16,036 nt of DNA from CAZGTQ01 sp964528575 (GTDB lineage: Bacteria > Planctomycetota > UBA1135 > GCA-002686595): assembly GCA_964528575.1 (NCBI GenBank), contig CAZGTQ010000072.1, positions 1-16,036 of the forward strand, given 5' to 3'. A program made the position numbers and the translations under genes. Under the pieces are notes generated by a model. That model saw only the letters and a program-made list of their open reading frames with translations, was not told the DNA's origin and did not search any database. Below, one piece after another: positions 1 to 6,344 of this stretch. Each line of letters starts with the position of its first letter. Positions within the stretch are counted from its first letter, which is position 1.

Positions 1-213
1 GACTGCGCGCGCTGCCACGACACGGCCGGCGGCCTCGCGTTCGACCACGGCCGCGACACGCGCTTCCCGCTCGATGCGCGCCACGCGGCGCTCGACTGCG
101 GCGCTTGCCACCGGCCGTCGGCGACCGCGGACGGGCGCGTGATCGTGCGCTACGAGGGGCTCGGGACGACGTGCGGGGACTGCCACGGCGTCGGGGCGGG
201 GTCCGGGCGATGA
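1..213 (+). CDS. Multihaem c-type cytochrome, C-terminal fragment (5' end outside window)
   Basis: Only the last 70 residues are present, read in frame from base 1 to a TGA at 211-213. Three CXXCH haem c attachment motifs are visible (CARCH, CGACH, CGDCH). They sit in the module F-x-H-x(5)-FPL-x(2)-RH-x(4)-C-x(2)-CH, where the extra histidines are likely distal haem ligands. The same module recurs in the 13-haem protein at 1873-2976, so the two cytochromes are probably related. The stop codon overlaps the next gene's ATG (ATGA at 210-213), which points to translational coupling with the beta-barrel protein. Inferred role: periplasmic or cell-surface electron carrier in the same conduit. The total haem number, signal peptide and location cannot be seen from this fragment. 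Confidence 0.85.
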   Translation, partial: DCARCHDTAGGLAFDHGRDTRFPLDARHAALDCGACHRPSATADGRVIVRYEGLGTTCGDCHGVGAGSGR

Positions 214-1871
214 AGCGCGCGCTGTTGCGCGCCCTGCTGCTCGGGCTGCTCGCGGGCGGCGTGCACGCAGCTCCGCAGTGGTCCGACGCCGGCGCGCAGA
301 GCCAAGACGCCGAATTCGACTCCCTCGAGGTCGAGGTCACGCGCGTCGACGGCGCTAGCGCGTGGCTCGACGTCGGCTACGACCAGGGCGTGCGCATGGG
401 CGACACGGCGTGGCTCTTCCCGCTCGGCGGGCTCGCGGTCGAGGCACGCATCAGCGCGGTCGACAGCCGCGAAGCGCGCGTCGAGCTGGACGGCGTGAGC
501 GGCGAGGCGGGGACGGTGATGATCGGGACGCGCGGCGTGATCCGGGTGCCGGCCGACCGCGGTCCGCAGAAGCCAGCGTGGACGCATGGGCCGGTCGAGT
601 GGGACGAGAGCGAGCCGCTGCTGGCGCCGCCGCGCGCGCTGCGGCCGTCCGAGCGCGAGCCGCGGCTCTTCGGCCGCCTGTACACGCGCCTGGACGTGAC
701 GCGCGACGACGGCTCGGGCGAGCGGCGCTACACGACGTCCCGCACCGGGTTCGATCTCGAGTGGACCAACCCGTTCGGCCGCGGGGGCGCGCTCGTGCTC
801 GACGGAGACGTCGACTACCGCAGCGTCGAGACGGACGACGGGACCGACGAGGACGACGGCTACTTCCGCGCGAACCGGCTCTCGTACCGCCAAGGCGGCG
901 CGCGCGGCGAGCCGCTGCGCTTCGAGATCGGTCGTTTCCTGCACAGCGAGTTCCCCGAGCTCGGCGCGATCGACGGCGCGGAGGTCGTGCACCGCGTGGG
1001 CGCGGGCGGCCGCGTCGGCGCGAGCGTCGGGCTGTTGCTCGAGCCCCAGGACGACCTCGAGATCAGCGACGACCCGGCCGTGTCGCTGTTCTACCGCCAC
1101 GCGTTCGGCGAGCGCGAGGACCTGCGCCTCGGCGTGGCGGCGCAGAAGACGTGGCACGAGGGCGACGCGGACCGCGATCTGTTCATCGGTACGCTCGACT
1201 GGCGCGCGAGCGAGGATCTGGCGCTCTACGCGTCCGCGCAGGTCGACATGTACGGCTCGGAGGACGCGATCAAGGGCTCCGGCTTCGAGCTGACGCGGCT
1301 CGTCGTCAACGGCAGCTACCGGTTGAGCGAGCGCAGCGGCGTCGGCGTGTTCGGGTCGCACTTCGCGCTGCCGGAGCTCTTGCGCGACGAGTTTCCCGAA
1401 GTCGCCGCCGACCGCATCGCCGAGAGCCGCACGACCCGCGCCGGCGTCAGCGGATGGCGCAACCTGAGCGAGGACTGGCGTCTGTCGGGCCGCGTCGCCG
1501 GCTGGAACGACGAGGACGACTCGGGGGGCGACGCGAGCGCGCGGATCGTGACGCGCGCGGTCCCGTGGGACCAGGGCGATGCGTTCCTGAGCCTGTTCGC
1601 GGCCGAAGGCAAGTTCACGTCGACGCTCGGCGCGCGGACGGGGGCGTCGTGGGGGATCGGGTCGACGCTCCTGCGGCTCGACTACGATGCGGCGCTGTAC
1701 GAGAGCGACGGCACGGTCGGCGACGACGACAGCCTGCTGCACCACGCCGTACGGGGGGCGCTCGATCTCGACTTCGGCGCGGACTGGGACCTCTCGCTCT
1801 ACCTCGAGCAGCGCTTCGGCGACGAGCAGGACGCATTCTCCGTCGGTTTCTTCCTCCAGAGGAGGCTGTGA
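210..1871 (+). CDS. Outer-membrane beta-barrel protein of a candidate porin-cytochrome conduit
   Basis: 553 residues. A Sec signal peptide occupies residues 1-20 (MKR, a leucine-rich core, then VHA before AP). Residues about 30-115 form a small beta-rich domain (LEVEVTRVDG, VGYDQGVRMGD, GTRGVIRVP), possibly a periplasmic or plug-like part. From about residue 150 to the end there are alternating amphipathic strands with acidic Gly/Asp turns, typical of a large outer-membrane barrel; the protein ends SVGFFLQRRL rather than in the classical terminal Phe. I chose the ATG at 210 because it begins a proper signal peptide and overlaps the upstream stop; the open frame extends further upstream but only as antisense-like Arg-rich sequence. 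Flanked on both sides by multihaem cytochromes, it most likely houses an electron conduit across the outer membrane, as OmbB does in Geobacter. I cannot recognise homology to OmbB or MtrB from the sequence alone. Confidence 0.8.
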   Translation: MKRALLRALLLGLLAGGVHAAPQWSDAGAQSQDAEFDSLEVEVTRVDGASAWLDVGYDQGVRMGDTAWLFPLGGLAVEARISAVDSREARVELDGVSGEAGTVMIGTRGVIRVPADRGPQKPAWTHGPVEWDESEPLLAPPRALRPSEREPRLFGRLYTRLDVTRDDGSGERRYTTSRTGFDLEWTNPFGRGGALVLDGDVDYRSVETDDGTDEDDGYFRANRLSYRQGGARGEPLRFEIGRFLHSEFPELGAIDGAEVVHRVGAGGRVGASVGLLLEPQDDLEISDDPAVSLFYRHAFGEREDLRLGVAAQKTWHEGDADRDLFIGTLDWRASEDLALYASAQVDMYGSEDAIKGSGFELTRLVVNGSYRLSERSGVGVFGSHFALPELLRDEFPEVAADRIAESRTTRAGVSGWRNLSEDWRLSGRVAGWNDEDDSGGDASARIVTRAVPWDQGDAFLSLFAAEGKFTSTLGARTGASWGIGSTLLRLDYDAALYESDGTVGDDDSLLHHAVRGALDLDFGADWDLSLYLEQRFGDEQDAFSVGFFLQRRL

Positions 1872-1872
1872 C

Positions 1873-2976
1873 ATGGACCGCTACGAACGAGCCTCCGAGC
1901 GAGCCTCCGAGCGAGCACCGCTGCGCGGCCGCTGGCCGCTGCTGTGCGCCGTCGTCTGCGGCGTCCTCGCTTGCGCGACCGCGATCCACGACGAGGGCCT
2001 GCGGGGCGTGGCGCCGCAGGACTGGTGGGACGGCCGCGGGCCGGTCGTCCCGCACGACACGTTCCCCGCCGACTGCAGCCTGTGTCACACGAGCGAGAGC
2101 TGGGCCGTGCTGCGCGAGGACTTCACGTTCGACCACGCTGCCGAGACCGGCGTGCCGCTGAGCGAGCCGCACCGCGCGGCCGAATGCCTGCGTTGCCACA
2201 ACGACCGCGGCCCGGTCGAGGTGTTCGCGAGCCGCGGCTGCGCCGGCTGCCACGAGGACGTGCACATGGGCGACTTCGGCACGGACTGCGTCGCCTGCCA
2301 CGCCGAGGAGACGTGGCGCGTGCCGGACATGGTCGCCGAGCACCGCGGCACGCGCTTCCCGCTCATCGGCGCGCACGCGGCGGTCGCGTGCTGGCGCTGC
2401 CACGAGGGCGCGGAGGTCGGCAACTTCGTGCCGGTCGACGTCGAGTGCATCAGTTGCCACCTGGACGACCTCGAGCGCGCCGACGATCCCGACCACCTCG
2501 CGCTCGGCTTCCCGCTGTCGTGCGACGAGTGCCACGCTCCGACGAGCTGGGACCGCGCCGGCTTCGCGCACCCGTTCTTCCGCCTCGACGGCGCACACGC
2601 CGCGATCGACTGCGCCGCCTGCCACGCCGACGGCTTCGGCGGCACGCCGACGGCCTGCTTCGACTGCCACATGGACGACTGGTTCGGCGCCGAGCCCGAC
2701 CACGCGGCCGCGGGCTTCCCCATGACCTGCCAGCAGTGCCACAACGCGAGCGACTGGGACGACGTCGACTTCGACCACGCGTTCTTCCCGATCCAGGGCG
2801 GCGACCACGGCCGGCTCGACTGCGCCGACTGCCATCCGACCGGAGCGAGCACCTTCACGTGCACGTCTTGCCACGAGCACAGCAAGAGCGAGATGGACGA
2901 CGAGCACGACGACGTCGGCGACTATCTCTACCAGAGCCCGGCGTGCCTCGCGTGCCACCCCAACGGGAAGGAGTGA
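1873..2976 (+). CDS. 13-haem c-type cytochrome, probable outer-membrane lipoprotein
   Basis: 367 residues with 13 CXXCH motifs, at about 68, 105, 123, 139, 173, 192, 217, 247, 262, 286, 317, 330 and 358. Histidine-rich spacers such as FDH, GAHAA and DHAAAGFP supply candidate distal ligands. The haem region is built from repeated F/L-x-H-x(4-6)-FPL-x(0-4)-H-x(4)-C-x(2)-CH modules like those of the cytochrome at 1-213. The N-terminus has a charged stretch (ERAS repeated, from a 12-base tandem repeat at 1891-1914), then a hydrophobic segment ending VLAC at Cys34, a plausible lipobox. A strong Shine-Dalgarno (GAGGAGG, 1859-1865) lies 7 bases before the ATG, inside the end of the barrel gene, and only one base separates the genes. 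Inferred role: the second cytochrome of a cytochrome-barrel-cytochrome conduit. The side of the membrane it occupies is unknown. Confidence 0.9.
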   Translation: MDRYERASERASERAPLRGRWPLLCAVVCGVLACATAIHDEGLRGVAPQDWWDGRGPVVPHDTFPADCSLCHTSESWAVLREDFTFDHAAETGVPLSEPHRAAECLRCHNDRGPVEVFASRGCAGCHEDVHMGDFGTDCVACHAEETWRVPDMVAEHRGTRFPLIGAHAAVACWRCHEGAEVGNFVPVDVECISCHLDDLERADDPDHLALGFPLSCDECHAPTSWDRAGFAHPFFRLDGAHAAIDCAACHADGFGGTPTACFDCHMDDWFGAEPDHAAAGFPMTCQQCHNASDWDDVDFDHAFFPIQGGDHGRLDCADCHPTGASTFTCTSCHEHSKSEMDDEHDDVGDYLYQSPACLACHPNGKE

Positions 2977-3007
2977 GAGCGCGGCGCAGAGGAGCGGCCG
3001 CGGGGGC

Positions 3008-3036
3008 TCGAAAGGACGGCGGCGCGGGGCTACCCT
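3008..3036 (+). promoter_or_regulatory. Candidate sigma70-type promoter for the DUF1501 gene
   Basis: A TCGAAA (3008-3013) and a TACCCT (3031-3036) are separated by 17 bases. The -10 box is preceded by GC, giving the GCTACCCT element seen again before the gene at 15175. The predicted start would be near 3043, leaving a short leader with a GGGGGAGGAG Shine-Dalgarno (3038-3047) ahead of the ATG at 3058. The prediction rests on sequence resemblance only. Confidence 0.4.
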
Positions 3037-3057
3037 CGGGGGAGGAGCCCTCCCGCC

Positions 3058-4509
3058 ATGCGCCCGCCTCTCGTCGGCAGCTCAGCGTTCACATCGGCGC
3101 GCCCCGGATCGGCGCGCCCCGGATCGGCGCGACGTCCGACTCGCCGCGAGCTCTTGCAGGCAAGCGCGGCGGCCGCGCTCGGCATCCCCGCGCTGGGCGT
3201 GCCTGGGCTGGGATTGGCGCCTCGCGCGCGCCGGCAGGACGGCGCGCAGGACGACGGGAGCGAGCAAGAGGACTACCGCGCGCTCGTCTGCGTGCACCTC
3301 AACGGCGGCGTCGACGGCTTCGGCTACGCGCTGCCGCTCGAGGCGGATCTGCACGCGCCGTACGCCGCGGCGCGGCAGGACCTGACGGTCGCGCGCGACA
3401 CGCTCGTGCCGCTGCGGCCGCGCGGCGACTACCGCGGGCCCGCGATCGGGATGATGCCCGAGCTCGCGCCGCTCGCGGAGCGGTTCCACCGCGGCGACAT
3501 GGCGCTCGTCGCGAACGTCGGGCCGCTCGTCGCGCCGCTCTCGAAGAGCGAGTACCTCGCCGGCAGCGTGCCCGTGCCGGGCTTCCTGTTCTCGCACAGC
3601 GACCAGACCGAGCAGTGGCTCGTCGCCTGCGCCGACCGGCTCGGCGCGTTCGGCTGGTGCGGCCAGATCGCGGACCGGCTCGCGGGCGCGAACGGCACAT
3701 CGGCGCTGCCGATGTGCCTGTCGACGGCGGGAGCGACGAAGATGCTCGTCGGCCGCGAGACGGCGCCGTACTTCCTTTCGACGAAGGGCAGCGAGCCGAT
3801 CGAAGCGCTCTCGCAGCCGCGGCTGCGCGCGGCGTTCGAGCGGCTCTTGCGCTCGCACGACGAGCACCCGATGGAGCGGCGCTACGGGCGCGTGGCGCGC
3901 GAGGCGATCGAGATCGACGCGCTGCTCGCCGATGCGTACGAGCACGCGCCGGACTTCGAGGGGCTGTTCGCGCCCGACAACCCGCTCGCGTGGCAGCTCC
4001 GGACCGTCGCTCGGGTGGTTTCGGTGCGCGCGCGCCTCGGGATGCGCCGACAGGTCTTCTTCGTCGAGCACGAGGGCTACGACACGCACGCGGGGCAAGA
4101 CGTGTACCTGGGGCCGCTGCTCACCGAGCTCGCGCACGCGCTCGATGCGTTCCAGACCGCGCTCGAGCGGATCGGGGCGACCGAGGTCGTCACGACGTTC
4201 ACCACGTCCGAGTTCGGGCGCACGCTCTCTTCGAACGGCAAGGGCACCGACCACGGCTGGGGCAACAACCACCTCGTGCTCGGCGGAGCGGTGCACGGCC
4301 GCCGCGTGCACGGCGCGCTGCCGGAGCTCGTGCTCGGCGGGCCCGACGACATCGACGAGGGCCGGATCCTGCCGACCGCGTCCGTCGACCAGTACGCGGC
4401 GACGCTGGCGCGCTGGTTCGGCGTGCCCGCCGACGATCTGCCGAAGGTGTTCCCGAACCTCGGGCGTTTCCCTGGCGCGGACCTCGGGTTCCTGCGCGGT
4501 CCGGCGTGA
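3058..4509 (+). CDS. DUF1501 family protein, Tat-exported
   Basis: 483 residues. A twin-arginine motif (TRRELLQ, residues 28-34) is followed by an Ala/Gly/Leu hydrophobic stretch to about residue 54, indicating Tat export of a folded protein. DUF1501 hallmarks follow in order: CVHLNGGVDGF near residue 80, GMMPELAPLAERF near 142, HSDQTEQW near 180, FFVEHEGYDTHAGQ near 335-345, TTFTTSEFGRTL near 380-388, then GTDHGWGNNHLVLGG. The family has an alkaline-phosphatase/sulfatase-like fold, abundant in Planctomycetota, and its biochemical role is not established. It commonly sits beside a DUF1800 gene; none is visible here, and the upstream neighbour is the 13-haem cytochrome 81 bases away. The N-terminus is lengthened by a 15-base tandem repeat encoding SARPG units. 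The ATG at 3058 is preceded by a good Shine-Dalgarno. Confidence 0.9.
   Translation: MRPPLVGSSAFTSARPGSARPGSARRPTRRELLQASAAAALGIPALGVPGLGLAPRARRQDGAQDDGSEQEDYRALVCVHLNGGVDGFGYALPLEADLHAPYAAARQDLTVARDTLVPLRPRGDYRGPAIGMMPELAPLAERFHRGDMALVANVGPLVAPLSKSEYLAGSVPVPGFLFSHSDQTEQWLVACADRLGAFGWCGQIADRLAGANGTSALPMCLSTAGATKMLVGRETAPYFLSTKGSEPIEALSQPRLRAAFERLLRSHDEHPMERRYGRVAREAIEIDALLADAYEHAPDFEGLFAPDNPLAWQLRTVARVVSVRARLGMRRQVFFVEHEGYDTHAGQDVYLGPLLTELAHALDAFQTALERIGATEVVTTFTTSEFGRTLSSNGKGTDHGWGNNHLVLGGAVHGRRVHGALPELVLGGPDDIDEGRILPTASVDQYAATLARWFGVPADDLPKVFPNLGRFPGADLGFLRGPA
3093..3131 (+). repeat. 15-base tandem repeat, about 2.6 copies
   Basis: Units of ATCGGCGCGCCCCGG occupy 3093-3107 and 3108-3122, followed by a partial copy to 3131. 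They encode SARPG-SARPG-SAR in the n-region of the DUF1501 Tat signal. Because the unit is a multiple of three, copy-number change would keep the reading frame. Confidence 0.85.
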
Positions 4510-4529
4510 GTGCCGGGCCCGAGAGGCCT

Positions 4530-4535
4530 TATAGT
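4530..4535 (+). promoter_or_regulatory. Candidate -10 box for a leaderless peroxiredoxin transcript
   Basis: TATAGT lies 6 bases upstream of the ATG at 4542, so transcription would begin at or very near the start codon. No Shine-Dalgarno is visible between 4510 and 4541, which fits a leaderless mRNA. The -35 region (TGAGTG at 4507-4512, spacer 17) is weak. Confidence 0.4.
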
Positions 4536-4541
4536 TCCCGC

Positions 4542-5012
4542 ATGAGCCTCATCGAAGCCGGGGCGAAGGCCCCCTCGTTCCGCCTGGACAGCCACCTCGA
4601 CACGAAGGTGGACTCGAAGGATCTCGCCGGGCAGAAGCACATCCTCCTCGTCTTCTACCCGCTCGATTTCACGCCTACCTGAAGCGTCGAGATCCCGGGC
4701 CTCAACGCGCTCCGCAAGGAGTTCGAGGCCCTCGACACCCAGGTTCTGGGTGTCTCCGTGGACTCGAAGTTCTGCCACAAGGCTTGGTCCGAGAGCTTTG
4801 GCGGCATCCAGTTCCCGCTCCTGGCGGATTTCCATCCCAAGGGCGAGGTCGCGCGCGGCTTCGGCGCGTGGCTCGGCGACGCCGGCATCACCGACCGCGC
4901 GACCGTGCTCGTGGGCAAGGACGGCAAGGTGCTGTGGTCGGAGTCGGTGACGCCGAGCGGCGCGCGCGTGCCGGGCGCGCTCCTCGCGAAAGTGCGCGAG
5001 CTCGTGACGTGA
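4542..5012 (+). CDS. Selenocysteine-containing peroxiredoxin (in-frame TGA at codon 47)
   Basis: 156 residues if the TGA at 4680-4682 is read as selenocysteine (U47). The region is thioredoxin-fold peroxiredoxin throughout: FYPLDFTPT-U-SVEIPGLN matches the PxxxTxxC active-site signature (P40, T44, U47). It continues with VLGVSVDSKFCHKAW (C78, a possible resolving or partner Cys), FPLLADF (91-97), and ITDRATVLVGKDGKV with the conserved Arg119. Length and the position of the active site suit AhpE/BCP-like peroxiredoxins, which reduce H2O2 or organic hydroperoxides in the cytoplasm. There is no frameshift and coding character continues unbroken after the TGA, so this is not a decayed gene. TGA is the normal stop in this window and also ends this gene, so only a local recoding signal can explain it; a candidate hairpin lies at 4697-4731. 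Alternatives are a recent TGC-to-TGA mutation or a sequencing error. The selenocysteine genes (selA-selD) lie outside the window. Confidence 0.85.
4697..4731 (+). promoter_or_regulatory. Candidate bacterial SECIS hairpin within the peroxiredoxin gene
   Basis: GGGCCTC (4697-4703) pairs perfectly with GAGGCCC (4725-4731). Inside it, G4707 pairs with C4724, and GCTCC (4709-4713) pairs with GGAGT (4718-4722, one G-U). This closes a GCAA tetraloop at 4714-4717, with an AAC bulge and one mismatch. The apical loop starts 31 bases after the TGA and begins with G. That fits the published bacterial SECIS consensus (apical loop roughly 16-37 bases downstream, G in the first two loop positions). A competing weaker fold starts directly after the TGA (AGCG 4683-4686 with CGCT 4708-4711; GAG 4689-4691 with CTC 4701-4703). 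Which of the two binds SelB is not decidable here. Confidence 0.55.
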
Positions 5013-5019
5013 GCGTCAC
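5004..5019. terminator. Short hairpin shared by two convergent stop codons
   Basis: GTGACG (5004-5009) and CGTCAC (5014-5019) are perfect inverted arms around a TGAG loop. The loop contains the peroxiredoxin TGA (5010-5012), and the right arm contains the reverse-strand TGA (5018-5016) of the LpxR-like gene, so both convergent genes end inside one 16-base palindrome-like element. There is no T-tract. It could act as a minimal bidirectional terminator or 3'-end protecting structure, or it could be coincidence of close packing. Confidence 0.35.
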
Positions 5020-6023
5020 AAGGACAGCGAGAGGGTGAGCGTGCCGAACTCGCTCTCCGACGGCTGATCCTCGAAGCCGTCGGTCAGCGTGGTGAAGAGC
5101 AGGCTCAACGCGAGCCGGCCGCTGCGCAACGCCGCTCCGACGGACGCGAACCCGACGAACGGCTCGGACTCGACCGACCGGCTGTCGCGGAAGACCGTTC
5201 CGTCGAGCGGCAGGTAGTGGCCGACGGCGAACCCGCCGATGCCGGCGAACGCGCTGAACGAGTAGTCGCCCCGGTACCCGTGGCCGACGGCCGTGAACGG
5301 CCGCAGGCCGCGGCGCACCGAGACGAGGCCGCCCGCGTCGGGCAGGTCCCACCCGACTTCGCCGTACAGCGCGCCGCCGGCGCCGGTGAAGTACGTGCCG
5401 GCGCCGAGCGTGCCGACCGGCACGAGGCGCCACCGCGCGCCGTCGTCGAAGTCGCCGCCGGCGACTTCCTGCGCGACGTCGTAGTCGATGTTGATCACCG
5501 GCTCGTTCGGGAGCTGCGTGTCCCAACCCGCCGGCTGCTCCGCGTTCGTGAGCCGGTGGACGAGCATCTGCGACTCGTCGGCGAGCGACGCCGGGCCGAC
5601 GACGCCCAGCCGCAGCCGCCAGGAGTGACTCACGCCCCCGCGCGACGCGTGGAACGCCGGCTGCAGGAACAGCACGCCCGCGTACGGCTGGTCGCCGCGC
5701 CGCGGCGTCGGATCGGTGATGTCCTGCGGCGTGTACATCTCCTGCGCGATCGTGATCGCGACACGGGTCTCGTAGCCGGGGTCGCCGACGTACGGGAGGA
5801 ACGATGCGACGTCCGCGAGCCCCTCGGCGAAGCTGTCCGGGCCGTACGAGCCGACCTCCTTCGAGACCCACGTGAGCGCGACGCCGCTCGTGTAGCTGTT
5901 GTCCGACCCGACGAGCGAGTCGTTCTCCAGCGTGAACGACACGCTCTCCGCCGGCCCGTAGTGCTCGGGAGCGGCGCAACCGACGAGCGCCGCCGCAGCC
6001 AACGCGCGTGCGACGAGGCTCAC
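5016..6023 (-). CDS. LpxR-family lipid A 3'-O-deacylase-like outer-membrane protein (DUF2219)
   Basis: 335 residues from a GTG at 6023-6021. The N-terminus carries a hydrophobic stretch with lipobox LVGC (Cys16), unusual for LpxR, whose known members have ordinary signal peptides. Family features follow: SFTLENDSL (the Asn34-Asp35 pair matching the catalytic ND of LpxR), DNSYTSGVALTW, YTPQDITDPTPRRGDQPYAG near 97-116, and VGPASLADESQMLVHRL with His156 as the likely catalytic His. The C-terminal half is strand-rich and ends FGTLTLSLSL, as expected for a 12-stranded barrel. LpxR removes the 3' acyloxyacyl chain of lipid A in the outer membrane. The GTG overlaps the upstream gene's TGA (GTGA), so the two are translationally coupled. 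The open frame extends upstream but only as Arg-rich shadow sequence. Function is inferred from the family; substrate is unproven. Confidence 0.85.
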   Translation of the reverse strand: MSLVARALAAAALVGCAAPEHYGPAESVSFTLENDSLVGSDNSYTSGVALTWVSKEVGSYGPDSFAEGLADVASFLPYVGDPGYETRVAITIAQEMYTPQDITDPTPRRGDQPYAGVLFLQPAFHASRGGVSHSWRLRLGVVGPASLADESQMLVHRLTNAEQPAGWDTQLPNEPVINIDYDVAQEVAGGDFDDGARWRLVPVGTLGAGTYFTGAGGALYGEVGWDLPDAGGLVSVRRGLRPFTAVGHGYRGDYSFSAFAGIGGFAVGHYLPLDGTVFRDSRSVESEPFVGFASVGAALRSGRLALSLLFTTLTDGFEDQPSESEFGTLTLSLSL

Positions 6024-6256
6024 CCGTCCACCGGCTGCGCGTCGAGGGAGCCGTCGTAGTCGAGCCACTCGACGCGCGGCTCGCTGCCCCAGACGCCGAG
6101 CGAGCGGCTGGACTCGACCTCCGCGAGGGCACGCTCGAGAGGAAGGAGGCACGCCAGCGCGGCCAGGCACGACGGCGCGGCCAGGCAAGCCAGTGCGACG
6201 GCGAGCGCGGCCCAGCGCGTGGCGCGGCGCGCGTCGATCGAGGAAGAGTGCGGCAT
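6020..6256 (-). CDS. Small membrane-anchored protein coupled to the LpxR-like gene
   Basis: 78 residues; not a family I recognise. After a short polar N-terminus (MPHSSSIDARRATRW) there is one hydrophobic, alanine- and leucine-rich segment at about residues 16-40 with several cysteines, then a charged tail ending GSLDAQPVDG. This suits a single-pass membrane protein or an uncleaved signal anchor with a short periplasmic tail. The ATG at 6256 is chosen because a -10-like TAGAGT lies 11 bases upstream and the region before it lacks coding character. Its TGA overlaps the GTG of the LpxR-like gene. It may be a small partner of that protein or simply a leader gene. No function is assigned. Confidence 0.6.
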   Translation of the reverse strand: MPHSSSIDARRATRWAALAVALACLAAPSCLAALACLLPLERALAEVESSRSLGVWGSEPRVEWLDYDGSLDAQPVDG

Positions 6257-6267
6257 CCCGGCGCGGG

Positions 6268-6273
6268 ACTCTA
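6268..6273 (-). promoter_or_regulatory. Candidate -10 box for the small protein/LpxR operon
   Basis: On the minus strand, GC-TAGAGT lies 11 bases before the ATG at 6256, so the transcript leader would be very short. The GC-TAnnnT form matches other presumed -10 elements in the window. No convincing -35 box was found. Confidence 0.3.
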
Positions 6274-6344
6274 GCCCGGCTTCCCGACAAGGCTTCACCG
6301 AGATCGCCGTATCTGCTCGCTCGCGGAGGGTCGACGGCGCGCTG

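Noticed and set aside
1615..2958. Long reverse-strand open frame (447 codons) opposite the 13-haem cytochrome
   Set aside because: It is rich in Arg, Ala and Val with no domain, and lies antisense to a protein with 13 CXXCH motifs. In very GC-rich DNA such mirror frames arise by codon bias.
1944..4682. 912-codon forward frame ending at the peroxiredoxin TGA
   Set aside because: Only its last part, from the ATG at 4542, is real coding sequence. The rest is an Arg-rich shadow of the cytochrome and DUF1501 genes.
4542..5012. Peroxiredoxin as a pseudogene split by a premature stop
   Set aside because: There is no other lesion, coding quality is equal on both sides, and the TGA falls exactly on the catalytic Cys position, which is the expected pattern for selenocysteine. 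A single sequencing error cannot be fully excluded.
4542..5012. Genome-wide reassignment of TGA to an amino acid
   Set aside because: Nearly all complete genes in the window end cleanly at TGA, including this one.
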